Shown: piece by piece, positions 45,047-57,919 of the stretch
Layout of the letters: each line of letters begins with the position of its first letter
Numbering within the stretch: the first letter of the stretch is position 1
Origin: Ectocarpus siliculosus
Lineage: Eukaryota > Sar > Phaeophyceae > Ectocarpales > Ectocarpaceae
NCBI GenBank assembly: GCA_000310025.1
Contig: FN649741.1
Span: 7,010,718-7,073,830, forward strand
Length of the DNA stretch: 63,113 bases
Direction: 5' to 3'
The notes under the pieces: generated by a model
Databases searched by the model: none
Seen by the model: only the letters and a program-made list of their open reading frames with translations
Told to the model about the DNA's origin: nothing
Program-made: the position numbers and the translations under genes

Positions 45047-48000
45047 ATGGACGGCGGCCGAGGTCGCGGTGGCAGAAGGGGAGGGGGGGGGAGGGGATTC
45101 CGGGGCGGAGGCGGAGGCAGAGGTGGCCGAAGGGGGGGTGGGGGGAGGGGGGGCAGGGGTGGTTGGAGAGGAGGCGGCGGTCGTGGTGGCGGGGGCGGCG
45201 GATGGAGGGGTGGAGGGAGGGGGGGTGGGTGGGGGGGGGGCGGCAGAGGTCGAGGGGGAGGGACTGACTGGAACGACCGCAGGCCGGCGGAGCCCACTGC
45301 GGAGACGCTGGCGCTAATGGGTGAGTCAACACGTAACCAAACTTCCACGGCAGTCGGCAACGTTCCGGGGGGGTCATTGGATGATGGTGTACGTACGTGG
45401 CGCGACGTTTTCATTGGGTGCCTGGCGGCGTACTCGAAGCAGCGGAGCTGTGTTTCGGCCGCCGGAAGATGCTTCTTGAGCACCAAATATGTAGCCATCA
45501 TCATCACACGGGGGGACGCCTTCATTTTTGAAATTATGGCATCGACAGTCACGGTGTTCAGCACAGCGTCTGTCCTTGTACGAATTCCCACCGCACATGC
45601 CGGCACCTTGAGTGAATTCACGGGCACCCCTTCCCGGGTCTTCTCTTCGTGCCGAAGACAGTCAGCCAACTGCATGTAGGAGGACAGCAAGTAGTTCGTA
45701 CGTGCAATATCGGTTCGTAGGCACGCGCCCTGTTCGTGCTGTGGCAATGAACATTTGGCCGTTTTTTTTTCTTTTGAATGGTTCCTCAAGGTGAGAGGGC
45801 GGAGGAGTCCACCGTGGGCATCACACACTTCATTACGGAGAACGACACTGGCTTCTCCGGTGTGCTGAAGCAGCGCTACTCCGACTTCGTCGTTCACGAG
45901 GTGGGCATTCTTCCCAACAGCAGTTTGTCCTTTTCAAGCGGGGGGTGTATTGTGATGCCACCGCAAGCGGTCTCCAGTGCCTGTGTAGTGAAACACCTCC
46001 TGTGTGTGGAGGCGGTGTTGCTACTCAGACGGTTCGAAGCATCTTCTTGTGCTCGACCGACCGAAGTTGATCCCGAAGATGCGTTCGCTGCCAAGACGCC
46101 GTGCTGTTGTTTTTGGCGCCTCGAACACGCCCGGTCGTGTTCAGTCTTTGGTGTTACGGGTACTCACGACCCCGCCTTGCCGCCACTAGCTCTCGCGACC
46201 GTCATTTTACACGCTCGACCTGGTATTTGTTTCTCTGGCAAACTATTTTTGGCTGCAAGGTCACGCGCGACGGTGAGGTTTGCAAGGGCACCGATTTCCC
46301 GGGGCTCCTGCGGCCCATCGAGCACGAGCGGCAGCCGCCGCCGCCCGCCCACGGCCAGCCTACCGCCGACGCCGCGCATAAGGAGACCCCCTCTGATAGC
46401 ACGGCGTCACCGACAGCTGTGCGTGGTTCTGATGCGGTTGAGGACGGCTCGAAGGACAAGGAGGGGGAGGGCAAGGGTAATGATGAGGGCGGCTCGAAGG
46501 ATAAAGAGGGGGAGGGCAAGGGTGATGGTGAGGGGGGCGCCGTGGATGGTTCGTCAGGCGGGGGGATGGAGGAGGAGGAGGAGGAGGAGGACGCCAGGCG
46601 TGCGAGGGAAGAAGAGGAGAGAGAGAGGAGGAGAAAGGAGGCGGAGGAAGAGCTAAAGAAGCAGGCCAAGAGCGGTGCTGAGACCCTGCTGCCCGTGGTC
46701 GGAGAGGAGGTTGCCGCCAAGGTGGGGAGAGGCCGAGTGCTGGCTGGCAGGGGATGTGGGTCCATCGCTACTGCTTACGCCGTGGGTTGTTTATCGCGGC
46801 GGTATGATGGACTTTCTGTTCGAGGAGTTTGACTACAAATTCTGTCAGGAATCTGGTTTGTGTTGGTTGTGGTGGGAGTAGCGAGGTGATGGCAGCGCCT
46901 TGAGCTATCTTTGAGAAGACGCAGGCCCTCCTGCTGCGGCTGCCCCGTAGCTGCGGTGGGCTCGTGGCTCTAGTATAGCGCAAGCTCCTTGCCCCTCGTA
47001 CCCCTTGCCTCGCTGTCGGAGCCACGATCGGTGTGCTTCGTGATTTGGCTAGAATTGCTACAGTACTGTTTTTTTTCAACATTGACCGCAGTCAAGTGCC
47101 CGCAAGTTGTCAGGCTGTTGTTTTTGCTGCTTGTTTCCACCGCTGCTGTTCCTGCTGCTGTAATTGTAGGTGTTGGTTCCTTTGCTCTGCTGCTCGTCTT
47201 GTTGGCCACGATCGTTTACTCCAACAGTAGTCCCTCTCTTTGGTTGTGTGTTTTTTTTGTGGTATTCTGCTGTATGACCCGTGTCCTTTTGGTCTTATGT
47301 ATGCTATCTCGACGGTTTTCGCAAGCAGGTGGAGGCGTTCATGTTGGAGGGCTTGGGGGTCACGGGCAAGGACAAACGGACGCTCACGCTCCCCACCACC
47401 GACAAGAACACCCGGACAAAGGTACGTAAGTCGTGCCAATGTACCGCGCAGCGGGGTCCATCTTCCACACCCCGCATTCTGGAAAAACAAGTGAGAAACT
47501 CCTGTTTCCCAACAAACGCCTCTCCTCGGAAAATGTTTTTTTTCATGTCCGCGTTTTTTTTTTTTTTTACGAGCTTGGAAAATGAACCCAGGCAAAAGGG
47601 TGCGGTACCTTGCGGCATGCAATGTTTTTGTGGAGTTGTCGCTGTATCCTCTACTCCTCGACCGCTGTTGCGAGCATCACGCTTTGCATAATCTCGGACC
47701 ACCGTGCAGCTACTGCTGTTTAGCGGCACGGGCAATCGATCCGCTGTCTGCGGCGCCGCCACCGGCCGAGCCTAGCAGCATACTCTCGAGTGATCACACG
47801 GTGCCCCGCAATGGGCCTCCGGGGTCAGTCCTGGCGCCCCTCCTGCTCTGTCATGTTTTCCAACCTGTCGCCCCCCCCCCCCCCCGGGTGTATGGCCTCC
47901 TGACGCAACACTTCAGCAAGTGTAATGCTTATGCTTTCCGACCTGTCGTCGTCGCCCCCCCACCCCCCCCGCGTGTTCTGTGACTCCCAAGGTGTACGGC

Positions 48001-51000
48001 CTCCTGAAGCAAAACCTCAGCAAGTACCTGCTGGCGGTCACCGTCGATGACCCCGCCTCCGCCCCGCCTCCTACGGCCTCCAAAACCGAAATCCCCGAGG
48101 CCAAAGACGCCGAGGACGGCGACGCTAAGGCAACGGCGGGAGCCAGCGACAACAAGGGCGACGCCGGCGGCGAAGCTCCCGCCGCGGAGGAAGGGAACGG
48201 TACGGAAAAACCGTCCAGCGAGAAGGCAGGCGAGAACGGGGGCGGCGGCGGCGGCGGGGAACCGGCGGAGAAGACGGCGGCAACTACGAAGGCTTCGGCC
48301 GGCACCCCCGCTGCGGCGAAGAAGCCTGATCCGAACGGGCCCAAGTGCGTGCAGCTCAAGATGAAGCCCGACTGGCGAAGGGTCGACGGCGGCAACAAGC
48401 GCAGGAGGGGCGACCTGGACAGGTCCGGGCGGGGCGGAGGGAGGGGCGGGGGCGGCAGGCGCTGGGCGTGGCCCGAGGGGCGGCCCGAGTTCTGCCGGTT
48501 CGTGCTCTACAAGGAGAACAGCGACACCGTGAGTTGTATGCAGGGTTGGTAGAGACAGGCCTACTGAGACTCGTAGGTGCATGGTCGTGACCCTCGAGGC
48601 GGCGGAGGTATACTCTTGCGTGGGAGGGGGGGTGTTGAGCTCGATCGATGCGTGGGTTGAATAGACAGAAGTGTCGAAACACATCGCCCCATGCAACGAG
48701 GATGTTGAAGAACGTTCTCCCCAGTACCAAGCGCCAACGCCAAACCATTGCAGTTTCAACGCGTGCCAAGGCAAGAGGGTGCATGGATTGAGAACGCGTG
48801 TCTTGGTGCTAGATCCTGTTTCACGACGAGGCATTTTCGCTTTCGCTCCCGGGGGGGTCATTCGGAGGCCACCGCGGGTTTGTGTCTCGACAGGGACGTT
48901 CGCCGCTCCCAGGGGCTCGCTGAACCAGCAAAAAAATGGCGGTACTGTATCATGCGCATCGACGTGTAACTTGAGAGGGATTCCGGTTCATTGCTCTTTT
49001 TTCGGACGGGTCACGCTCTCGTCCGACGATGCAAGTATCGTTGACGCAATCCATATGAAAGTTGAGATGGGTCTCCCATCTCTTGCTCTCCTCATGCTCG
49101 TTTTCATCGCTACCATGTGTTTTCTGGGCCCACTGCTGTCGATATCCGCAGATGGGAGCCGTCAGCCGCATTTGCAAGCACTTGCGGTTCTCGAGCAAGG
49201 TCGTGGGGTACGCCGGGACTAAGGACAAGCGGGGCGTTACGGCGCAGTGGTGCACCGTCAAGAGGAAGTCTATCGAGGAGCTCAGGAGCTTCAACCGCCC
49301 GCTCGGTGCTTTCCAGGTTAGCAGACCATTTGTTTTATGTAGATGACGTAGAAAATATCAAAATGCAGATTTGTTTCCAGGGCAGCCGACCAAAATGTTC
49401 TTGTTTTCGCACAGTAAATGAAAATGCAAACTTGATTCCAGGTTAGCCGACGGAAATTTTGTTGTTTTCGCATAGAGAACACAAAGTTGCAGATTTGTGT
49501 TGCCAATTTCCATGAAGAGTGCTTGACCCATGCTATCGTCTGGAAGAATCGCCTTCTTTTCGTTCCTTGGTTGGAAGGTCAACCGTCCTCAAGATGCAAG
49601 TGCTGTCTCCAGTCAGCAACTTCGTTCGCCAGATCAACCTCAACAAATACAGCATCGCACAAAGTATCTTGTCAGGTCTTTTGATCTTCGAGAGAAACTT
49701 TGGGGCTTGTCACACTATCCGATTCTCCGGAGCCCCTCCCTCGCCGGACGTTTTTTCGAGAGCAGGGGTCGATCGTTCTCCTTGGGAATTTCTCGTACGT
49801 GGCGGAGCCCCTCAAGCTCGGAGACCTCTCCGGCAACCGCTTCGGCATCGTCCTCAGAAACCTCACCCTGCCCAGCGGCGGCGGGAACGGTACCGGGAAC
49901 GGTGCAGAGAACGGTGCAGAGAACGGTGCTGGGGGGGGGCAGGACGCCTCGGCTGACGATGCGTCAAAGAAGGAGGCCGAAGACCCTGAGGCGGCGGTGG
50001 TCGAAGCCGGCGCTAAGCTCAAGGAGACCGTGGACCGACGCTGCGCGTGGGTCAAGGAGCGGGGTTTCATCAACTACTTCGGCCTCCAGAGGTTCGGGTC
50101 GGGGGGAGCACCGACGAGCGAGGTGGGGCTGGCCATGCTTAAGGAGGACTGGGCGGGGGCGGTGAGGCTCATCATGACGCCCAGGATGGGCGAGAACGAG
50201 GCCACGCACGCGAGCAAGGTGGGCTTACCGTGGAGTATATGCTTGTTTGTACGGTATGTGTGGACCACCGCGACAATGTACCGCGTGTGTTCTTCACGAC
50301 TTGTCGGATGGCGTCTGTGTTTTTTCTGTTTGCAGCGGTGTGATGGCGCCGCTTGAGCAACGGTCACGGGCAGTACCGTAAGTCGTGGGGTACGACAAGC
50401 TTGTTCCGCTCCGTGTGTGGAGTTGTGTTGCGAGGGCTTCGATTGACGCTTGAGGGCGAGCAGACGATATCGCGCGTGTGGTTCACAAACCGGATCATTG
50501 CAGCGCTTGGCGTTTGGTGTGCCGAGATCTGTTTGTCCTTTCTAGCCTCCGCACGAGCAATGATGCGGTTTATCAGATGTGTGTTGGCATGGCGCTATGT
50601 TCTATAGTACGGCACGAGGGCAACTTCTCGCCTTGCCGTCGTCTCAGTATCACGCCGCGGTCAACCTTCGCCCCTCGGGCCGGCTCAAACCCTTGTGCCG
50701 CTGGATGAGTTTAGCAGCAGTGACGTTGCTTCCTTGCATCCAGAGGTCTTTCGGAGGGTGCCATGTCTTCGAGGTGTTTTGGTCGCGTCCATGGCGCCGG
50801 CCTTTTGACACGGTACTGGCTCTCCCGCGTATCCCGTTGATGCTGCCACAGTCACTGACTCAAAAAAGGTACTATACCACACATTTTGGGGCAGATCGAC
50901 TCCCGCCCAGGGCACTATTTCATGGATACCGGGCAGAGCCAGTTGCCGGTGGAATATCCTTTAAAACATCCCTCCAATCTTGACCCCCACACCACCGCCT

Positions 51001-53566
51001 CCTGGCCGCGCACACCTTCTTTCGTGGTGTCGAAAAGAACACCCTTAATCCTGATCCCCACCACCGCCTCCTTACCTCGCACACCTCCTTTTGTCCGGTA
51101 CCAAAAAAGGTACACTACCTTAAGAACCCGACGGACATCCAGGGCACCCTCAACAAGCTGCCGTTCTTCATGGATGCCGAGAAGAGCATGATGCAGGCGC
51201 TGCTCAAGGGCGGCCCCAACGCTCACATCGACGCCCTCAAGGCCGTGCCCAAGAATCTTCAGCTCATGTACCTGTGAGACGAAGTGGATGATATGTCCGA
51301 TAATTTGTTGCTCGCATTGTACCGCGTAACGACAGCACTATAGAAGTCATGCAGTAGATCTCCCGTGATGCCGCTATTTGGGCATTTTGAGGTGTAGCAA
51401 TCAGGAGCGTATGTTGCAGCAAAAGGCATCTCAGCGCGAAGTTGGTATGTCAGTTTCACGGGGCACGTAAACGCTGCGGAGAAAGTTGACCTTGTTTTGT
51501 TTGACGTACAACATGCCGCAAATACTGAACACATTGCATGCACAAGATGTCGAGGTGGCTGAAACCGCGGCCGCCGTGCAGTTTGTCCGTTGAAACCCAA
51601 GCCCGCCCCTTGTGTCTCCCTCGCCCTCTACCGCTGCTTCGGCTTGACGTGTACCGTGTGTCAATCCCCAACATCAACACCAACGACGATGGCGACAACA
51701 ACGACGACAACAACAATAACAACGGCAATAACAACGACGCGGACCAAAGGCACGCCTTCCAGTCCCTGCTGTGGAACCTCGCCGCCTCAGAGCGCATCAA
51801 GCTCTACGGCAGAGACGCCGCGGTGGAAGGCGACCTCGTTTTCCCCCGAGACTCACCCGCCGCGGCCATCGAAGACGACGCCACCCTGGTCGACCCTGCG
51901 ATAGGAGCCGCCGCCGTCGACGCCGCTGAGGGGGACGGCGACGGAGAAGATGAGGGCGGGGAGGGGCAGCAGCCGGAGGCCAAGCGGGCCAAGACAGCGG
52001 GGTCCTCCCTGCCCCCGGTGCACGTGGTGACGAAGGAAGACGTGGAGGAAGGGACCTTCCGTGTTACCGACGTCGTGCTCCCGATGCCCGGGTGAGGAAT
52101 TTTCATAACCCTTGGCAGGGTGTTTCGTATTCAAGAAAACATGTTGGATTAAAAGCGTACAATCGGGGGTGAAGTTGGGTCAGGGTTGTGGAATAGGGTC
52201 TGCGTACCCCCTCCCTGTTCTATTGTCCTTACAATTCTGAATTTTCCCGCGAAGTCGGTCCGGAATTTTGTGATACATGCGTGTGTTTCTTGTTTTGGCA
52301 GGAGGAAGGGGAGGGGTGTTGTGTTGAAGCTCCCGTTCTTCGTTACGTGAACCGTGTGTACCGTTGTGGGGGCATCGATGCCTTTTTTTTGTTTTTGTGG
52401 ACTATTCGCGGCTCCTGGAACATAGAGACTATCATCCGTTCGAGGATATACCCCGTTCGAACTGAAGCGGCTGGGCAGCCCTCGTCTTATTTTGTTTCCG
52501 GACGCGACAAGTCTACTTCGAGAGTAGCTTCGTGCTGCAAAAGTCTGCCCTCGTTTTGTGTAGCTGGGGACGGGGTCATAGGGTGTTTGCTCGTGCTCCG
52601 ATGACAGATGTAGCTTCGATGATATGACCAGACAGCGTCCTATTCACTCCGAACGGCCATGCCCAACGCAAATGCAATTTCGATTTGACAACGTAGAACT
52701 CGGCAGACATACCTAGAAGTGTCCCGTGGCCCACGAGCATGTTACGACAGGAGATATCAACATCAAACTTTGACAGCGTCAATGAGTAAGAGTAATAGCG
52801 TTATCTATCGTCGCAGCCCCCATCCACTCACCCATTTTCATGCCCAACTTCTGTGCAAAACCGTTTCAGGTCGGGGGTGACGTACCCTACGAATGGCGTG
52901 AAGGAGTGCTACACCAAGGCGTTGGAGGAGAGGGGTGTCACGGAGGCGTGCTTCAGCTCGTCCACGCAGAAGGCCTTCAAGCTGGGGGGCGCGTACCGCA
53001 GGTGAAACGATCGGTAAAAGTTACCGGTTGTTTCTGTGACCATCAGGTCGGCGGCGCCGGAGTACTTGACTGCTATTGGTGAAGTTATTTGCCGTCCGCT
53101 GCTGCACGCCATCTGAAAGAAGTTCGTGTGTGTACGAACGTGTAGTTTCTGGCTTCCGCTAGGTGCGGCCGTGCTTGCCTACGTAGCCCTTTTTTTTTTG
53201 CTGGTTTGTGTTTGCGCGACCGCGAGGCCCGTGCATGGGACCTAAATAGCGGCATTGCCCGATGACCACTTTCAGCTGCACTCGTTCATTCGAGAGGAGT
53301 CATACCGGGGGGGGGAATATCATCACCTATTGAGAGCGTCTTCCATTTTTCCCGTTCTCTTGTCTCCAGCCTCTAGTATTTGGTGTGCTTGTCCGCGGGA
53401 ACGGTGCTACTGTCGTGGCGTCGCCGGTCGGCTCATGGCTTACCGCCCTTTCTCCAAAGCGTCGCGGCACCCGTTCTCCTTGCAGATCCTTTCACGCCAT
53501 AAAGGTTGCACCAGTTTCTTTCTGCTCGCACGCTAAACATCGACACTCTCTGATTCATTTGTACGC

Positions 53567-53638
<72 letters not shown>

Positions 53639-54367
53639 TCTTGTTCCTCTTTGGGACCCCCCGAACGATCCGTCGAATTCCTGTTGTGCAGGCTGCTGCA
53701 GGTGCCCAAGGACATGCAGTGGGAGCTGAAGCGCTACGACGACCACACGCTGCACCTCATCAACACCGACATCGACGACCTCCTCGACATCGACGACGCT
53801 AAGATCGCCAAGGAGGATGCCGAGAAGAAGAAAAAGAAGGAGGAAGAGGCCGCCGCCGCCGCCGCCGCGGCCGCGGCCGCGGCCGCCGCTGACCCTTCTG
53901 CTGCTGACCCTGCTGCTGCTGACCCTACTGCTGCTGACCCTGCTGCTGAGGCTGATGGCGAGAAACAACCTCCCTCCGCCAAGAAGGAGGAGGGTGACTC
54001 AAAGGCCACGACCCCCGACGCAATGGACGTGGATGGAGCGGTTCCCGAGAGCAACGGCGAGGCATTGCGGCCGGCATTGCGTGGTGGCCGTTTCCACGGC
54101 CTGTGTCTCCACTTCACCCTCCCGTCTTCGTCCTACGCCACAATGTGCCTCAGGGAGGTGACCCAGCAGGACACAAGCACCATCTTTCACACGAGCCTCA
54201 ACAGCCTGTCTGCGGGACAACACCCTGCCAAAAGGGGCTCTTCTGCTGCTGCAGCCGGCGCCGGAGGAGCGGCGGCGGCGGGCGCGGAGGGGGGCGAGGA
54301 AAGAGACGAGGAGAAGGCTTCGCCGCCCAAGCGTGCAGTCATCAAGATCGGATCGAGCTTGAAGTAG
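45047..54367 (+). CDS. PUS7: PUS7/TruD-family tRNA/mRNA pseudouridine synthase (11 exons, 1,135 aa)
   Basis: Exons: 45047-45320, 45791-45900, 46260-46721, 47329-47421, 47992-48528, 49152-49316, 49766-50218, 51110-51273, 51750-52091, 52870-53001 and 53692-54367; they sum to 3,408 nt with consistent phases. The enzyme isomerises uridine to pseudouridine in tRNA and other RNAs. The N-terminus is about 75 residues of RGG repeats, likely RNA-binding. DTGFSGVLKQRYSDFVVHE matches the conserved TruD start; GYAGTKDKRGVTAQ contains the catalytic Asp (about residue 517). LGNFSYVAEPLKLGDLSGNRF, INYFGLQRFG, HAFQSLLWN and LPSSSYATMCLREV follow in family order. It is longer than the human enzyme (661 aa) because of acidic, Ala-rich and Gly-rich inserts in exons 3, 5, 9 and 11. 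Exon 8 follows an unusual purine-rich acceptor, CAAAAAAG|GTA, the least certain junction. Confidence 0.93.
47852..48034. repeat. Tandem duplication covering the start of PUS7 exon 5
   Basis: Within intron 4, 47852-47929 (CCAACCTGTCG, a C run, GTGTATGGCCTCCTGA, CTTCAGCAAGTG) is a diverged copy of 47930-48034 (CCGACCTGTCG, a C-rich run, GTGTACGGCCTCCTGA, CTCAGCAAGTA). The upstream copy lacks a good acceptor (CCCCGG instead of CCCAAG) and hits a stop after about 32 codons, so it is a dead pseudo-exon. Confidence 0.75.
49311..49505. repeat. Three-unit minisatellite copying the exon 6 splice donor
   Basis: Units begin at 49311 (TTCCAG|GTTAGCAGACC), 49375 (TTCCAG|GGCAGCCGACC) and 49436 (TTCCAG|GTTAGCCGACG), with periods of 64 and 61 bases. 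The first unit contains the real exon-intron boundary of PUS7 exon 6, and the third is an intact decoy donor. Confidence 0.75.
53571..53640. repeat. CT microsatellite
   Basis: About 35 CT units in PUS7 intron 10, some 50 bases before the exon 11 acceptor. It may act as part of the polypyrimidine tract. Confidence 0.95.
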
Positions 54368-55228
54368 ATGGGCTCCCCCCAGAAGCGCTTGTCTTTTGTT
54401 GGAATGCATTTTTGGGGTGTGGGTTGATTGGCCATTATCTTAGCGGACCGGCCACAGAGAAATCAGAGGATGAGCAGAACCAGTGATAGTACAATAAACT
54501 GAAGCCTCAGAGCCAACTGTGAGAATTCAGAAGCCAAAGAACAGAGGTCAAACAAACAGACCAGGACGAGGACGAACGCATACGCGCATACCCTCTCGAA
54601 ACGAATTAAAAGTTTCGGCCTTCGCTGATGCGCGACGGATCTTCGACCAATCAGATTACGTAGTTTATGAAACATTTGAACCACACGCGCAGAACAACCT
54701 CCATACAGCGGCTACAGCCTACACTGTTGGATTGCGAGATGATCCCCTGTTCTGGTTTGTGTCGGAGTGGCCGAGCGGCACAGGAGGAACGTAGAGAGAG
54801 AACACAACCGGTGGGCGTTGTCTACATGTAGTCGAGAGGCAAGATTCGTCGGGCAAAAAAAATCAAATATGTATGCACCGATACAGAGTAGAATTCGTCC
54901 GGGAGAAATTGTTGTGGTTCATGACCTATCTCCGTTTCTACTGACCACCGAGCAGCATACATGATACCGCCCCTGTGGACAACAGGCCCAACCAGAGAGC
55001 AATGTTGAGAAACAGAGAAGCAGACATGGGAGAGTTGTGATGAGCCAGGCAGCAGGCAGGAGCGGGGGCTTCGCGAGGGGAATACATTTCACGGAGCCCC
55101 GGCTGACCCCCTCCAGGGCCGCAGAACACACCTGCAGCCTTGCTGTGGCTTGCCCCTTGCCCCACAGTCTTCGTCTCCTACCGAAGGCTTGGCGGTTCGT
55201 CGGGCCTTGGGCTTGACCCTCGTGCGCA
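54368..55228. other. Intergenic, tRNA-like remnant
   Basis: GTCGGAGTGGCCGAGCGGC at 54763-54781 looks like the 5' half of a tRNA-Leu/Ser (A-box GTGGCCGAGCGG), but no matching 3' half follows. No other gene recognised. Confidence 0.4.
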
Positions 55229-56090
55229 ATGTTCAAGAGACCTCGACGGAGATTAATACGGCTGTGCTGCCTCGCTGCTGCGGCGCGAGCCAGCTCGCCC
55301 GAAGAAGAGGTTGAAGTGGTGACTCTCGGTGCCATGGTGCCTCCGCTTGTCAGCAGAGGGCGTCCACCTGGAAACGGGGCCGCCGGGCGGCCAACGAAGA
55401 CGCCGACTCCTCTCGAAGAGGGGGAGAGCCCTGACCAAACGATCGCTAGGCTTTTGAACGCCATCATCGAACGAGAGAGCCAGCAGCATTTTCATGACAA
55501 CCAGGAGGATCTCGCGCCTTCTACGGTTGATGATCCTGTTGGGTCCTCGCCCCAAGAAGCTCTTGTCGGCAGCTGCAGCGGCAGCAGCAGCAGCAACAGC
55601 AAGGATGACAAGGGGAGAACGGCAGCGGGGGAAGAAGCAGCATTCTCACACAACGTGGACGAAAAATTCGAAGAAAGTTCCCGTGTCAATGGTTCACCTG
55701 ACGGCGAGCCTTCGTACGTTCACTCGGCTGCGCAAGACGTACAACCGTCGAGCGACCTCGGGGGAGATGGCCAAGAGGCCAGCGATGCTGCTACTGCTGT
55801 TGCAGGTGCCGAGCATGTTCTTGCCGGTAGCAGCAGCAGCGGCACGGCAGATTCGCCTGCTGAGGCCGAGGTTGATGGTGTTCCTTCTAGTTTGGAGGGT
55901 GTTGCCCAAGGCCTCGGGGAACGTTGTCATGACGCCGCCAGCGATGCTGCTGCTGCTGCTGCCGCCGATGCTGCTGCTGCTGCTGCTGCTGCTGGTTCGC
56001 CTGCTGAGGCCGAGGTTGATGCCGCCCCTTCCCATGGCTCTATGACGGGTGTTGTGGAAGACCTCGGGAAACGTAGTCAAGACGCCAGCG

Positions 56091-56136
<46 letters not shown>

Positions 56137-57919
56137 AGACGCCGAAGCTGCTTCGGCTGGCGAGGGCAGCACGGACACCTCGTCCGCTGAGGCGGAGATC
56201 GATGCTGCTCCTTATGCTGCCCAAGTGGGGAGCGCAGCACAAGCGCTAGACGGCATCGTTGACGAAGAGGAGGCGACCGCCAGTGCTGGGGAGAGCACAA
56301 CAGTAGGCGCCGAAGATTTTGAAGAGTTTGTAGATGGAGGTGAGGGCGATGCGACTGATCGGGTTGGGATAGACCGACCGCCAGCCGAGCGGGGCGAACC
56401 GGCCGGGAGTCGAGAAGCGGCAGAGGAGGGTGGCGCTGTTCCCCAACCGGATCACGACACGACAGCAACTACGCTGCCAGGTATCGACGACGACCATGTG
56501 ATTGTTGAAGATGAGGAGCAGGAGGAGGAGGAGGAGGAGGAGGAGGAGGAGGAAGAGGAGCAGGAAGAGGAGCAGGAAGAGGAGGAGCAGGAAGAGGAGC
56601 AGGAAGAGGAGGAGGCGGAGGAGGAGGAAGCCGCCGCTGGAGATGCGCGGCCGCCACCAGCAGCGAGGCCTACCGGCGATACCCACGACGATGAGCGAGC
56701 GAACGAAGCCGCAGCAGCGTCCGCTCAGCCAACGAGCAACGATGCGTCGATGGACGCTGTGATCACTGCTGGAAAGGAACAAGGGGCCGCTGCGTTGCTG
56801 GCCGTTGATAGTGCCGATGAGGACAGCAGTGTGGACTCGGGGAGGGGCGAGGCACTTACTGGGCAGGGCGGTGACGGGGCAATCGATGCCGTTCGCGATG
56901 CACCCACAGCAGAAGCGTCATCGATGGGGTCGCAGGGCGAGGGGACCGATGCAGGCGCGGAGGGGCAAGGCAGAGCTCCTGCGGTTGTCCCGGCAAAGAG
57001 CGCCGGAGAACAAGAAGACGACCACCGTGATGTCGATCCACTCGAGCCTGACGCACGGACAAGCGCGATGGAATCGTCGAGTGATTTCGGTTCGGGGACG
57101 GGAGCGGGAGCGTCGTCAGGGGCTGGTGACGACGAGACGACCGCCCCCGTGGGCGTCGATGCTGACGTTGCCGCCGGTGCCAACGTAGACGGAGATCTTG
57201 AAACCGACCTGGGGATGACGGAGATATCGGCAAGCGAATGGAGCGGGGTCGACGCCCGCCCGCCGAGGATGCCCAGCGGGCGGTGGCCGTCTCCACAGCA
57301 CCGGAGAGCCACCACCGGGGACGCCGCAGCCGTGCCGCCTGACGACTACGTCTCCACGAGCGACTCGTCACAAGAGGTGGAAGCGCTGCTGTTGGAGGAG
57401 GAGGAGGAGGAGGAGGCGAGCGGCGAGGACTTCCCGCGCAGGCGCCCGGTGTTCCGTTTCTCTGAACCCTTGTCGGCGGGGCCCGACCCCGTCGATGTCG
57501 GGCTCGCGGGGCAGCGGCCGCCTCGCCGGCGGCACACCGCAGACGTGGAAGACTTCGTCGTCCTGCCCCCGCTCCCGCCGTTAGACTCAATCTCCGCCGA
57601 GCCGCCGGGGGAGGCGATCGACCCGGCGGGCGCGATGGTAGGGTACAGCGAGGAGAACGGGTGGGAAGCTTGGGCGGCAGAGTTGGCGGTAGCGTTGAGG
57701 AAGGCGTCGGTGCGGTGGGCGGGGGTGGCGGCCGAGCGGGGCGGCGTTCTGGCCGAAGAGTTGCTCGAGGCGTGCAAGGCGCAGGTGGTGAAGAGCTGGC
57801 ACGAGACCGTCCAGCCGCTGGCCGGGTACGCCCGGCGGCGCCTGGAGGCGACGGCGAATTTCTGCTTGGGGGAGGTGGGCCAGCATCTCGAGGACGCGGT
57901 AACGGCGGAAGCGCTGTGA
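55229..57919 (+). CDS. Acidic low-complexity protein of unknown function (896 aa, single exon)
   Basis: An uninterrupted frame from ATG 55229 to TGA 57919. Residues 1-25 are basic then hydrophobic (RRRLIRLCCLAAAARA), a possible targeting sequence. The middle has imperfect repeats starting SPAEAEVD or SSAEAEID, each followed by a long Ala run, and a run of about 45 Glu with a few Gln (near residues 430-475). The last 90 residues are free of low complexity and strongly helical (WEAWAAELAVALRKASVRWA; HETVQPLAGYARRRLEATAN), perhaps amphipathic. I do not recognise the family. Large purely acidic frames can arise by chance in GC-rich DNA, and long opposite frames exist, but the ordered C-terminus and lack of stops support a gene. 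It lies 0.86 kb downstream of PUS7 in the same orientation. Confidence 0.65.

Noticed and set aside
45022-45897. 291-codon proline-rich minus frame
   Set aside because: Antisense of the Gly/Arg-rich PUS7 exon 1.
54763-54870. tRNA-Leu/Ser gene
   Set aside because: Only the 5' half resembles a tRNA; no matching T-arm or acceptor.
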